From: an uncultured Desulfobacteraceae bacterium | GTDB lineage: Bacteria > Desulfobacterota > Desulfobacteria > Desulfobacterales > UBA5852 | DNA length: 45,936 bases | Direction: 5' to 3' | Assembly (NCBI GenBank): GCA_913060875.1 | Contig: CAJXSL010000024.1 | Coordinates: 1 to 45,936, forward strand | Shown here: positions 1 through 8,159 of the stretch, in pieces | Layout of the letters: the number at the start of each line of letters is the position of its first letter | How positions within the stretch are numbered: position 1 is the stretch's first letter | Position numbers and translations under genes: made by a program | Notes under the pieces: generated by a model | The model's input: the letters and a program-made list of their open reading frames with translations, nothing else | What the model was told of the DNA's origin: nothing | Database searches by the model: none

Positions 1-131
1 AGACCCAGTGGGTCAAGAACAAAGCCGCCCAGCTGCTCAACCTCAACCGCACCACACTGGTGGAAAAAATCAAACGCTACCAATTGGAATCAGGGAATAA
101 ACCGGCAAGTTTAGGCGGCCGGAATGCCTGA
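1..131 (+). CDS. C-terminal end of a sigma-54 dependent (NtrC-type) regulator, partial
   Basis: Only the last 42 codons lie in the window, read from base 3 to the TGA at 129-131. The residues KAAQLLNLNRTTLVEKIKR match the Fis-type helix-turn-helix that ends NtrC-family enhancer-binding proteins (compare the form [17 protein letters not shown] in the activator at 22713). The family activates sigma-54 RNA polymerase from upstream DNA sites. Nothing can be said of its sensor or AAA+ parts. It is a second candidate, besides the 22713 gene, for the protein that drives the sigma-54 promoters in this window. Confidence 0.8.
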   Translation, partial: TQWVKNKAAQLLNLNRTTLVEKIKRYQLESGNKPASLGGRNA

Positions 132-148
132 AGCCCATCGCATTTGAA

Positions 149-177
149 TTGACAAAATAGGGCTTCTGGGAAATAGT
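149..177 (+). promoter_or_regulatory. Candidate sigma-70 promoter for the receiver gene at 311
   Basis: A perfect -35 box TTGACA (149-154) is followed after 17 bp by AATAGT (172-177), which matches the -10 consensus at 4 of 6 positions. It lies about 135 bp before the proposed ATG at 311, in the gap after the preceding activator gene. An AAGCCC/GGGCTT inverted pair brackets the -35 box. This is a sequence match only. Confidence 0.4.
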
Positions 178-310
178 GGATACGATACGGAGGTTGGTGG
201 ACCCTGGTAAAAATGATGTCAGCCGGCTTGGGTTCCTCCTCAGCGTATAAATCCTGTTTTCTAAATTTGCGCTTCCAGTTTCTGCTGGAATACCTGTGGA
301 GATCGTTTCG

Positions 311-994
311 ATGGATGTCAGAATACTGGTTGCCGACGATGAAGAAAGCATTCTTGATCTTCTTTCCCGTTTTCTTGAAAAAATTGGATACATCGCTGAT
401 ATCGCCACGGATGTTGCCAGCGCCATCCGTTTGATGCAAACCCATCAGTACGACGTTATCCTGACCGACAAAAACATGCCTGATGTCGACGGCCGGATGG
501 AAGGGGGCATGACGCTCGTCAAGTATGTCAAGGAGCACATGCCATCGGCCGAAGTTATTATGATTACAGGCTATGCAACAATAGAAACAGCGGTCGAAGC
601 CATGCGTATGGGGGCTTTCGATTACATCATGAAGCCCATTCCGCTGAATGAGTTGAAATCCAAAATCGAACGCATCCTGGACTATCGCAAATTCATCAAT
701 TCAGGGGACACCCTGCAAATATACCGGGCATTGCACAATCAGGCATTGACCCTGCTGGAAAACCGTGATGACCTGCCTGAAGAACAGCTTGGGAAAATCC
801 TGCGAACCCTGGGAGGCAAAATCGACCATCTTTTTGGTTTGCAGAAGGAATATGAAACCATTATCCAGACCCAATCCGAAGCGCTGGAACGGATCGAAAC
901 GTTTGCCCAACATTTGAAGGAAGCCCTGCCCGCGGACAGCCCTTACGTATCAGCCGTTGAACAAATCGAAGAAGAATCCCGCAAACGCATTTAA
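311..994 (+). CDS. Response regulator: receiver domain with helical C-terminal extension, no DNA-binding domain
   Basis: The first ~125 residues form a receiver domain: the acidic pair in VADDEE, phospho-acceptor Asp53 in LTDKNMPD, the switch threonine in MITGYA and the lysine in MKPI. The loop after the acceptor is a few residues longer than usual (DGRMEGG). Residues ~130-227 are predicted helical and charged and match no output domain I recognise. I chose ATG 311 because GGAG (298-301) sits 9 bp before it; an in-frame GTG at 296 would overlap that site. It follows a sigma-54 activator gene and probably relays or buffers phosphoryl groups rather than binding DNA. No partner kinase is visible next to it. 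Confidence 0.85.
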   Translation: MDVRILVADDEESILDLLSRFLEKIGYIADIATDVASAIRLMQTHQYDVILTDKNMPDVDGRMEGGMTLVKYVKEHMPSAEVIMITGYATIETAVEAMRMGAFDYIMKPIPLNELKSKIERILDYRKFINSGDTLQIYRALHNQALTLLENRDDLPEEQLGKILRTLGGKIDHLFGLQKEYETIIQTQSEALERIETFAQHLKEALPADSPYVSAVEQIEEESRKRI

Positions 995-995
995 T

Positions 996-1056
996 GCGCG
1001 GACAATCCAGGCCAAAGGCTGGCAAGTCCGGTCTTTGGCCTGGATTGTCCGGCGCG
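996..1056 (+). repeat. Perfect 18-bp inverted repeat (hairpin) between two genes
   Basis: GGACAATCCAGGCCAAAG (1000-1017) is repeated as its exact reverse complement at 1033-1050 with a 15-nt loop. Flanking GCGC and GGCGC extend the stem with one bulged base. There is no T-tract after it, so it is not a classical intrinsic terminator. It begins 5 bp after the stop of the receiver gene and ends ~20 bp before the next ATG, so it could be a transcript-stabilising or attenuating hairpin. Confidence 0.75.
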
Positions 1057-1072
1057 AAAAGAAAGAGAACCC

Positions 1073-1432
1073 ATGACAGATCAAACCATGACGGACCAAA
1101 TTGATTTCAATTTGGATACACAGAATCTTTACCGCGAAGAGTCCTATACGGACCTCAAAGCCGGTGCCATCCGCAGGCTGATTCCGGTAAAAACCGACGG
1201 CACAGACGATAGTGCGAAGGCGGAGATTTTTGTCGGCACGACCCAGCTGTTGACCCCGGAGGGGCCCTTACCCGTGCAGGCCCGTTTGATGGCCAACAAT
1301 TTCCAGGAGGCGCTGCAGGTATTTCCGGGGGCGATGCGGCAAGCCACGCATGAAATGATCGCCCAGCTGGAAGAGATGCAAAAGAAGTACAAGCAGAAGG
1401 AAGACTCCCGCATCATTGTTCCCGGTCAATAA
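1073..1432 (+). CDS. Conserved hypothetical protein (119 aa, soluble)
   Basis: I do not recognise a named family. It is a small soluble protein with no signal peptide or membrane segment. The first ~25 residues are acidic and start with a short repeated MTDQ. The middle (about residues 25-80) looks like a compact alpha/beta domain. The last ~35 residues are a charged amphipathic helix rich in Glu, Gln and Lys (EEMQKKYKQKE). It lies 78 bp after the receiver gene, separated by a strong hairpin, and is followed by a good terminator, so it may be the last gene of that unit. Coding is supported by a clean ORF with no competing frame and by the flanking signals. Confidence 0.7.
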   Translation: MTDQTMTDQIDFNLDTQNLYREESYTDLKAGAIRRLIPVKTDGTDDSAKAEIFVGTTQLLTPEGPLPVQARLMANNFQEALQVFPGAMRQATHEMIAQLEEMQKKYKQKEDSRIIVPGQ

Positions 1433-1477
1433 CCCGGCGGGCGAAATGGTTTGTCGCCTGAACGGATGATCATCGAG

Positions 1478-1514
1478 AAGGGCGGATCAACGCGTCCGGT
1501 TGCCGCCCTTTTTT
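1478..1514 (+). terminator. Intrinsic terminator
   Basis: AAGGGCGG (1478-1485) pairs with CCGCCCTT (1503-1510). An inner CAAC/GTTG pair extends the stem, and six T residues follow (1509-1514). It ends the rightward unit that finishes at 1432, just before the convergent aspartate kinase gene. Confidence 0.85.
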
Positions 1515-1560
1515 CCCACCGACAGCATAGGTTATAGCCTTCTCCCACAAATTTGATGGC

Positions 1561-2949
1561 TCAACTGCGGCTGCAGCGGGGTGTGCTGAAAAATGTGCTG
1601 TGGATGGCATTGACCCCACTCTCCAGATCTTTTCGCTTGACCAGAAAATACAGCGCGGCCCGGGAGGGCCCGAAGGATATCATTTCCACGTTGACGCGGC
1701 AGTCGGCCACAGCGGAAAAACATCGGGCGGCGATGCCATCACGACTATGGATACCGTCGCCGACGATGCCGATGAGGGCCACATCCTCCAGGCGATCGAG
1801 CTTGCGAAAGGGGCGTGGACGAATGCCCAGCAGGGCCTGCCGGGCCGGTTCCATGTCCTGACGCGTCAACAGCAGGCTAATGCATGTCTGGGAGGTTACC
1901 ACGGATTTGATGTTGATTCCGCTGCCGGCGATGCAGGTGGCCACCTCGCCCAGGATACCCGGCCGGGCGCCGACACCCGAGGCATGCACTTTCAGAATAC
2001 CGATGTCCGTATCATACGCCACACTTTTGATGATACTTTTCGGACGGGGGCTGCGCGAGGTAATCAGGCTGCCGTCGGCATCCGGAGCCAGGGTGTTTTT
2101 AATCGCGATTTTCATGTTGCGGCGACGGGCCGGTTCCACGGTGCGCGGATGCAAAATCTTAGCCCCGAAATAGGCAAGTTCGGCAGCTTCCTCATAGGAC
2201 AATACCGGTATCAGCTGCGCTTCCGGCACCAGGCGCGGATCAGCGCTCATGAAGCCCTCCGTATCTTTCCAGATATCGAGCCGCTGGGCATCCAGGGCAA
2301 CGGCCACCACTGCAGCGGCATAATCGCTTCCGCCCCGTCCGAAGGTTGTGATTTCACCTTCTTCGCTGGTACCGAAAAAGCCGGGCAGAAAGAGGATTTT
2401 CTTCTTTCCCAGAAGCGGGGGCAGATGGGATTGGAAATTGCGGCTGGTTTTGGCTAGATCGGCAGTGGCATCGCCATATTTGCCGTCGGTAATGAGACCG
2501 ATTTTATGCGGCATACGGCAGGTTGCACGGATACCACGGTCGCGGAGAATGGCCGCCAGAAGTTGGGCGGACAGGCGTTCGCCGTAACTGCTGATCACAT
2601 CGGTCAGGCGGGGCGTGATGGCACGGGTAAAATTCAGGCCGTAGTAGAGGCGCTCCAGTTTGCCGAGGCTTTTTCCCAACTCCCGGGTGTAAGATTTGAG
2701 ATCCTGTTTGGTCGCTATTAAGTTCCGGGCGATCAGCATATGGCGGGCCTTCAGTCTCGCCATGATGCCGGCAATGTTGGCTTCGTCGGCCAGGGCGGCT
2801 TCCAGACTTTCCAGGAGCAGATCCGTTATCCCGTGCAATGCCGACACGACGAAAACATTTCCCTGGCCGTGGCTGACCATCAGGTCGACGATGTCCCTGA
2901 TTGTTTTCCTTCCGTGTAAACAACCCCCGCCGACTTTTATCACGCGCAT
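1561..2949 (-). CDS. lysC: Aspartate kinase with C-terminal ACT domains
   Basis: It phosphorylates L-aspartate, the first step towards lysine, threonine and methionine. The 462-aa product has an amino-acid-kinase fold followed by a tandem ACT regulatory region (from about residue 310; GVGARPGILGEVA and INIKSVVTSQ). Family landmarks include SYGERLSAQLL, GRGGSDYAAA, KDTEGFMSADPR and AYFGAKILHPRT. The N-terminal phosphate loop is VIKVGGGCL, where most aspartokinases have KFGGTSV. The start is at 2949 because AGGAG lies 7 bp upstream; a longer reading frame to 3057 has no such site. The ACT pair implies feedback control by an end-product amino acid. It is convergent with the gene ending at 1432. 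Confidence 0.88.
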   Translation of the reverse strand: MRVIKVGGGCLHGRKTIRDIVDLMVSHGQGNVFVVSALHGITDLLLESLEAALADEANIAGIMARLKARHMLIARNLIATKQDLKSYTRELGKSLGKLERLYYGLNFTRAITPRLTDVISSYGERLSAQLLAAILRDRGIRATCRMPHKIGLITDGKYGDATADLAKTSRNFQSHLPPLLGKKKILFLPGFFGTSEEGEITTFGRGGSDYAAAVVAVALDAQRLDIWKDTEGFMSADPRLVPEAQLIPVLSYEEAAELAYFGAKILHPRTVEPARRRNMKIAIKNTLAPDADGSLITSRSPRPKSIIKSVAYDTDIGILKVHASGVGARPGILGEVATCIAGSGINIKSVVTSQTCISLLLTRQDMEPARQALLGIRPRPFRKLDRLEDVALIGIVGDGIHSRDGIAARCFSAVADCRVNVEMISFGPSRAALYFLVKRKDLESGVNAIHSTFFSTPRCSRS

Positions 2950-3042
2950 GGGACCACTCCTTAAGATGATGAGCAACGGTTTTCGGTTGCCGGGTATCGC
3001 TTTCCTTATCGGGATGTTGACGCGTGGTTTGTTACCGCAGAT

Positions 3043-3060
3043 CCCTTGAGATCTCAAGGG
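3043..3060. repeat. Perfect 18-bp palindrome upstream of the aspartate kinase gene
   Basis: CCCTTGAGATCTCAAGGG is its own reverse complement with no spacer. It lies ~95 bp before the aspartate kinase start, in the gap 2950-3243. It could be an operator for a dimeric regulator or a fortuitous palindrome. I see no gene in the rest of this gap. Confidence 0.5.
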
Positions 3061-3243
3061 GGGAATGGAATCATGGCTCCGGGTGTATCAAGGATCAGCT
3101 TAGAAATGGCATCGGTCGGAAAGCATGAATGGACCGGGATGGGGGAAAGTCATCCAGGCTTCAGTTAGACTCACAAGAAATACGTTTGACCGTGGGGGCT
3201 CTGAACGATTCGATAACGGCAGGGGGGGTATTTTCGATTTGGT

Positions 3244-3477
3244 TCAGGCCTCGGACCGGCCTTTCTCCGACGCACGAAAAAACTGAGCACCACACTCCGT
3301 GCACTGCCAGGCCGCCTGGTCATGGCCTTCTTTGAGGCTGCCGATGGCGATACCACCATCATCCAGTGCATTTTCCAATTCGGGCAGAAATACCGGCATG
3401 CCATTCAAGAGCATGGCAATTTTACCGGAACCGCACCATGGACAGTTGAGAGGCTTTTCGGTGGTTCGTATTTTCAT
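3244..3477 (-). CDS. Small zinc-ribbon protein
   Basis: A 77-aa protein with two CxxC knuckles, CPWCGSGK near the start and CTECGAQF near the end, typical of a treble-clef or zinc-ribbon fold. The ~40 residues between them contain MPVFLPELENAL and look like a small alpha/beta insert. The ATG at 3477 places the first knuckle 11 residues in, as is usual for such proteins. A GTG at 3537 with a GGAG 13 bp upstream would add 20 residues. The function is unknown. It lies ~295 bp upstream of, and on the same strand as, aspartate kinase. Confidence 0.6.
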   Translation of the reverse strand: MKIRTTEKPLNCPWCGSGKIAMLLNGMPVFLPELENALDDGGIAIGSLKEGHDQAAWQCTECGAQFFRASEKGRSEA

Positions 3478-3850
3478 TGTCGGGTCGATAGTGATGCAAG
3501 ATGAATGGGCTGTCGCATAATGGCTGCTGGTTTCCACTTTTGAGTCGCCGCTCCTTTTCGGATGTGTTTTTGGGCCGATGGGGGCTGTCTATGTTGACTC
3601 CCGGGGCATTTATAAGCAGGTTGCGTGCCAGATTGGTATACATGTGGGGGAAGTGAGCTTGGTGATTTGGAAAAGTATTTGAAATTTAATCCTATTTGGA
3701 GCGGGATGCCGCCATGGCCTCTGGGCCCGTGACGCTCAATTGGAAGATAAGCGCCAATTGAGTAGTCACTCGCATCGGTTGGTTGTCCATGGGGTTTACA
3801 ACTGAAAGGGTAACCTGGCGGTTCAACATGCCTTTCCCCGGCAGTTTGAC
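3478..3850. other. Intergenic stretch with one small hairpin
   Basis: No convincing gene is seen. A 9-bp perfect inverted repeat, CTCAATTGG (3735-3743) and CCAATTGAG (3754-3762), has a 10-nt loop and lies ~90 bp past the stop of the thioesterase gene. It may be a transcript-end hairpin, though no T-tract is present on either strand. Confidence 0.45.
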
Positions 3851-4318
3851 TCATGCGATCACATAGGCGCCCGTGCCGACAGCAATCAGTTGCTGGGTTT
3901 CATTTTTCAGTTCGATGCGTGTCACGGCAACTTTGTTGCCGGTGCGCAGCACATAACCTGTCGCTTCAAAAGACGTTCCAATCCCCGGACGCAGATAATC
4001 GATACGCAGATCAATTGTTCCGAGTTTGCGGAATTTATCCAATTTGAGCGCCATCGGTTCGCCGGACAGTTTTTTCTGAAGTCCCATGAAGGCTGCAAGA
4101 CCGCCCGTTACATCAATGACGGATGAGATGACACCGCCGTGCAGGGACCCCTTGATGTAGTTGCCGACCAGTGCCTTGCGCATATCGAAGCGAATTTTGG
4201 GACGATCCATGTCCAGCGAATGCACCTTCAGACCCAGTACTTGATTAAAAGGGATTTTGCGGTCAAAGATTTCCCGTATGCCTTCAAACCACGCATTCTC
4301 GGCATTGCGTCCCGGCAT
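3851..4318 (-). CDS. Hotdog-fold thioesterase (PaaI/YigI-like)
   Basis: A 155-aa hotdog protein expected to hydrolyse acyl-CoA thioesters. The signature is the segment LHGGVISSVIDVTGG at about residues 58-72, which holds the active-site loop and central helix of the PaaI-type 4HBT family. KLGTIDLRIDYLRP and the closing beta strands (ATGYVLRTGNKVAVTRIEL) follow in the usual order. The start is supported by GGGAG 10 bp upstream. The gene lies 112 bp downstream of the SHMT-like gene on the same strand, so they may be co-transcribed. The substrate cannot be deduced. Confidence 0.85.
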   Translation of the reverse strand: MPGRNAENAWFEGIREIFDRKIPFNQVLGLKVHSLDMDRPKIRFDMRKALVGNYIKGSLHGGVISSVIDVTGGLAAFMGLQKKLSGEPMALKLDKFRKLGTIDLRIDYLRPGIGTSFEATGYVLRTGNKVAVTRIELKNETQQLIAVGTGAYVIA

Positions 4319-4430
4319 GATTTATTTTCTCCCTTCGTCATCGGTAGGTTTAGGAAAAAGGACCGTGTTTCAGAGCCTTGCGCCGTCGGTTAAACTGCCC
4401 TTACCGCTCTCTTGCGCTGTTGGGCCGCCG

Positions 4431-5672
4431 TTATGGAACCATGGGGTGTGGAAAATGGCGGCAGAGCTCGGCAATTGCGTCCCTAATCTTGGGAATAATT
4501 TTGGGGTCGTTTGGATCCTTAAGGATGGCGTCGATCCAATCCACGATGCGTTTGACCTCGGTTTCTTGCATGCCCCGTACCGTGATGGCGGGTGTGCCTA
4601 ATCTCAGCCCCCCGGCGGTTTGGGGGTCATACCGGTCATTGGGGATGGGGTTGCGATTAACGATCAGGCCGACGGCTTCCAGTCTTTTTTCAGCCTCGTC
4701 ACCGGTCAGCCCCATGGGGCGCAGGTCTATGAGAACCAAATGGTTATCGGTTCCGCCGCTGACAATGCGATACCCCCGGCCGGCAAATTCTTCCGCCATA
4801 CAGCGGGCATTGGCCAGGGTCTGGTGTTGAATGGCACGAAAGGCGGCATTTGCCGCCAAATGGAAACAAACGGCTTTGGCGGCGATCATGTTTATGGCCG
4901 GTGTACCCTGGCAGCCGGGAAACACGGATCGATCGATAGGCGCAGCATAAGGCTTTTTGCACAAAATGACGCCGCCGCGTCCCCCCATAAGGGTCTTGTA
5001 GGTGGTGAACGTTACAAAATCGGCATGGGGGACAGGGCTGGGTATGGCGCCGGCAGCCACCAAGCCGGCGAGATGGGCCATATCGACCATGAAGTAAGCT
5101 GAGACGCCGGCCGCGATATCGGCCAGCCGCTGGTAGTCAATCAAACGCGGGTAAGAACTGGCTCCGGCGACGATCATCTTTGGACGCCATTCTTCGGCCA
5201 GGGCGGCTACCCCACTATAGTCGATGCGCTCCGTGTCCGGGGCTACACCATAGTGGCGAAATTGAAAACAGCGGCTGGTCATTGAGGCCGATGCGCCGTG
5301 GGATAGGTGCCCGCCATGGGATAGCTTCATGGATAAAACGCGATCGCCGATATCAAGCATCGCAAAATAAACGGAAAGATTTGCGGCCACACCGCTGTGG
5401 GGCTGCACGTTGGCATGGTCGGCCCCAAAGAGGTGCCGGCAGCGGGCAACCGCAAGTTGTTCCAAGGAATCGGTGTGGATGCACCCCGCGTGAAAACGAT
5501 GCCCTGGATAGCCTTCCGCCGCCTTTAAAGCATAAACCGATCCCTGGGCCTCAAGAATGCTGGACGGACATTGGTTCTCAGCGGCAATCAAATTGATCGT
5601 TTCCTGCAGGCGGGTTTTTTCCCGGTCTACAAGGGCACCGACTTCGGGATCATCGACCATCAATGGCAGCAT
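4431..5672 (-). CDS. Serine hydroxymethyltransferase family PLP enzyme with altered active site
   Basis: A 413-aa fold-type I PLP enzyme, full length for the SHMT family. Conserved features include NLIAAENQ, AEGYPG, LSHGGHLSHGA, VDMAHLAGL, PLP lysine Lys226 in TTYKTLMGGRGG, and the substrate-carboxylate arginine in GGLRLGTPAIT. Several positions important in Escherichia coli GlyA differ: Tyr55 is Ala51, Tyr65 is His61, and the histidine before the PLP lysine is Tyr225. It may therefore be a SHMT paralogue acting on another amino acid (aldolase or alpha-methylserine type) rather than the folate-linked housekeeping enzyme. The start at 5672 has AGGAG 5 bp upstream. A true glyA would be expected elsewhere in the genome. 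Confidence 0.8.
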   Translation of the reverse strand: MLPLMVDDPEVGALVDREKTRLQETINLIAAENQCPSSILEAQGSVYALKAAEGYPGHRFHAGCIHTDSLEQLAVARCRHLFGADHANVQPHSGVAANLSVYFAMLDIGDRVLSMKLSHGGHLSHGASASMTSRCFQFRHYGVAPDTERIDYSGVAALAEEWRPKMIVAGASSYPRLIDYQRLADIAAGVSAYFMVDMAHLAGLVAAGAIPSPVPHADFVTFTTYKTLMGGRGGVILCKKPYAAPIDRSVFPGCQGTPAINMIAAKAVCFHLAANAAFRAIQHQTLANARCMAEEFAGRGYRIVSGGTDNHLVLIDLRPMGLTGDEAEKRLEAVGLIVNRNPIPNDRYDPQTAGGLRLGTPAITVRGMQETEVKRIVDWIDAILKDPNDPKIIPKIRDAIAELCRHFPHPMVP

Positions 5673-5906
5673 CTGGACTCCTTCCCCGCGGCCGACCGCG
5701 ACCGATCGTTGCGAAACATGAGGTGCTTGACTTGCTGTTCATCTCCATTGTACTAAACCCGCATCAACAATCAAGCGCTGGTGGTCTTCGCCGATGATTT
5801 GTTTTGGCCGGCATGGCGATGATTGACCGTAAGCGGTTGACATCATCCGACAACTCCAGTGCCCTGGTGGGCGCATTGGAATTTGACCTGGGGGTAATGA
5901 GGACCA

Positions 5907-6497
5907 ATGGCGGAACGCAAGGCGGAAGTGGAACGCAATACAAAGGAAACCCGCATCAAGCTTCGGCTGAATCTTGATGGCCGGGGAAATACGGATATCG
6001 CCACCGGCATACCCTTCCTTGATCATATGTTGACATTGATGGCCGCCCATGGATTCATGGATATGAACATCGTCGCGCGTGGCGATATCGAAGTGGATTA
6101 CCATCATACGGTCGAAGACCTGGGGCTCGTTCTGGGTGAAGCACTGGATCGGGCTTTGGGGGATCGCGGGGGGATTCGCCGCTTTGGGCATGCCGTGACG
6201 CCAATGGACGATGCCTTGGCGGATGTGGCCATTGATCTTTCCAAACGGCCCTACCTTGTTTGCCGACTGCCCGAAGGGATGCCGCCGGCCGGGCAGTTTG
6301 CCCCTCACTTCGTCCGGGAATTCTGCCGCGCGCTGGCAACACGTGGCGGCATGAATCTGCACATCAACGTTCGTTATGGCGACGATCCCCATCATATCAT
6401 CGAGTCTGTCTTTAAATCCATCGGTCGGGCCCTGGCACAGGCGACCGGAGTGGATGCCAGAATCAGCGGGGTTCGCTCCACCAAGGGCGCTATCTGA
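5907..6497 (+). CDS. hisB: Imidazoleglycerol-phosphate dehydratase
   Basis: It catalyses the sixth step of histidine synthesis, dehydrating imidazoleglycerol phosphate. At 196 aa it is the monofunctional IGPD form, without the phosphatase domain of enteric HisB. The metal-binding signatures are present: FLDHML near residue 37, DYHHTVEDLG near residue 68, and the second half HFVREFC and DDPHHIIES. A purine-rich stretch (AATGAGG) precedes the ATG. It heads a short operon with a lipoprotein gene and hisA. The other his genes are not in the window. Confidence 0.95.
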   Translation: MAERKAEVERNTKETRIKLRLNLDGRGNTDIATGIPFLDHMLTLMAAHGFMDMNIVARGDIEVDYHHTVEDLGLVLGEALDRALGDRGGIRRFGHAVTPMDDALADVAIDLSKRPYLVCRLPEGMPPAGQFAPHFVREFCRALATRGGMNLHINVRYGDDPHHIIESVFKSIGRALAQATGVDARISGVRSTKGAI

Positions 6498-6602
6498 GCC
6501 GTCCGGATATCAATCTCTACTCGCCAGCCGTCCCGCAAGGTTGTTTTGAACCCGGTTTGGCGGTCGCAGAAAAAACGACAACCAAAAGCAAAAGAGAACG
6601 CC

Positions 6603-7283
6603 ATGACGCCACGACCTTCTAAGTTCGGATGGGCAGTGATAATGGTATGCTGTCTGGCCCTTTGGAGTTGTAAGTCCAGCACCCCGGTTACCCAGGTGAT
6701 GGGGACGTTTACCGGCAAAGAGAAAGTCCTGGTAATGCCTTTTCAGAATATGGCATGGCTTCATGGTGCCGATGTGAATGTCCGCAGCCCCCTGACCGGC
6801 AAAGTGTTTATGACCGGTCCCGTCGGTGAGGGCAGTGATCGCCTGCTGACGGAACTGCTTGTCGATGCACTGGGGCAGCAAACGGAATTTAAGACCGTTT
6901 CATCCCGGGAGGCCTATGCGGTCCTGGACGCACTTAAAGCCGCCGGCGATAACCGGCGATCCCCGTTGAGAATGCTGGCGCAAACCGGGCGCCAGTTGAA
7001 AGCGGATCTGGTGGCCCAGGGATATCTTTACCGCTATAAGGATCGGGTCGGTCGCAACTACTCGGCGGAATCGGCGGCTTCGGTCGCATTTGATGTTTAT
7101 TTGATTGATTGTGCCGGGCAGAAGATTGTCTGGTCCGGCTATTTCGATGAAACCCAGCAGGCACTGTCGGATGATCTGCGCTACATCGGGACGTTTTTCC
7201 GGCGCCAGGGGCGCTGGATCACGGCCGAGCAGATGGCGCGTACGGCGATAGACGACATGTTCAAGGAATTTAGACAACCATGA
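6603..7283 (+). CDS. Putative lipoprotein between hisB and hisA
   Basis: A 226-aa protein beginning with a basic n-region, a hydrophobic stretch (WAVIMVCCLAL) and a lipobox-like LWSC, so it is probably lipid-anchored at about residue 22. The mature part, with VLVMPFQNM early, then a helix and LVAQGYLYRY, VAFDVYLIDCAGQKIVWSGYFDE, resembles the alpha/beta layout of CsgG/LpoB-like envelope lipoproteins. That family link is tentative. The ATG at 6603 was chosen because it directly precedes the signal peptide; an upstream TTG frame is unlikely. The stop overlaps the hisA start (ATGA), so translation is probably coupled. Confidence 0.7.
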   Translation: MTPRPSKFGWAVIMVCCLALWSCKSSTPVTQVMGTFTGKEKVLVMPFQNMAWLHGADVNVRSPLTGKVFMTGPVGEGSDRLLTELLVDALGQQTEFKTVSSREAYAVLDALKAAGDNRRSPLRMLAQTGRQLKADLVAQGYLYRYKDRVGRNYSAESAASVAFDVYLIDCAGQKIVWSGYFDETQQALSDDLRYIGTFFRRQGRWITAEQMARTAIDDMFKEFRQP

Positions 7284-8011
7284 TGATTATACCGGCAGTT
7301 GATATCAAGGATGGACGTTGCGTGCGCCTCCTTCAAGGCATGATGGACCGTGAAACCGTTTTTTCCAACGATCCGGTGGCCATGGCGCAGCGCTGGGAGG
7401 GGTTGGGTGCGAAACTGATCCACCTGGTCGATTTGAATGGTGCTGTGGATAAAAAGCCGCGCAATCTCGAGGCCATCGGCAATATTCTGGCCGGCGTCGG
7501 TACGGATGTGCAACTGGGCGGCGGCATCCGCGATATGGGCGCTGTCGAAAGATACATCGAAATGGGCATCACCCGCATTGTTCTGGGAACGGAAGCCATC
7601 CGCAACCCGGATTTTGTCACCCAGGCCGCCCGATCCTATCCGGGCCGCATTGTCGTGGGGATCGATGCCCGCAACGGCTACGTCGCCATCGAAGGGTGGA
7701 CGGAGACCACCGGGACATCGGCCATTGAACTGGCCCGGCGTTTTGAGGATGTCGGAATCGCGGCCATCAATTTTACCGATATTCACAGGGACGGCATGCA
7801 AACCGGACCGAACCTCGATGAAACACGCCAACTGGCCGAGGCCGTATCTATCCCCGTGGTGGCTTCGGGCGGTGTCTCAACGATTAAGGATATACGCAAT
7901 CTCCTGCCGCTGGAACCCATCGGGGTGCAGGGTGTGATCACCGGAAAGGCCCTTTACAGTGGGACTTTGGATTTGGAAGAGGCCATCGCGGTGGCGCGAT
8001 CCCAACGATGA
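7280..8011 (+). CDS. hisA: ProFAR isomerase (HisA)
   Basis: 1-(5-phosphoribosyl)-5-[(5-phosphoribosylamino)methylideneamino]imidazole-4-carboxamide isomerase, the fourth step of histidine synthesis. The 243-aa (beta/alpha)8 barrel shows the catalytic aspartates in IIPAVDIKDG (Asp8 region) and FTDIHRDGMQTG, plus the phosphate-binding repeats QLGGGIRD and ASGGVST, diagnostic for HisA rather than HisF. The first ATG overlaps the stop of the lipoprotein gene by 4 bp; a second ATG follows immediately. Confidence 0.95.
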   Translation: MMIIPAVDIKDGRCVRLLQGMMDRETVFSNDPVAMAQRWEGLGAKLIHLVDLNGAVDKKPRNLEAIGNILAGVGTDVQLGGGIRDMGAVERYIEMGITRIVLGTEAIRNPDFVTQAARSYPGRIVVGIDARNGYVAIEGWTETTGTSAIELARRFEDVGIAAINFTDIHRDGMQTGPNLDETRQLAEAVSIPVVASGGVSTIKDIRNLLPLEPIGVQGVITGKALYSGTLDLEEAIAVARSQR

Positions 8012-8132
8012 TGCGGTCTGGTTTCCTGAGGAGTGTCTTCTGTCGGCCCATGCGGAACGGCCCACGAGGACGTCTAATTGGGTTGCCATCATACCGGCCC
8101 TACACCGGATAGACGGTTCCCGCCTTTTTGAG

Positions 8133-8159
8133 TTGACAATTGTTTATTTTTGATCTAAT
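8133..8159 (+). promoter_or_regulatory. Candidate promoter for dnaG-rpoD
   Basis: In the 294-bp gap before dnaG, TTGACA (8133-8138) is followed by an AT-rich run containing TCTAAT (8154-8159; spacing 15) and a further TATAAC (spacing 21). The -35 is perfect, but the best -10 is off the ideal spacing. It lies ~145 bp before the TTG start. The rest of the gap shows nothing else. Confidence 0.35.

Noticed and set aside
1600-2457. 285-codon plus-strand open frame opposite aspartate kinase
   Set aside because: It is antisense to a well-supported kinase gene and shows no recognisable family; it reflects the GC-rich codon pattern of the real gene.
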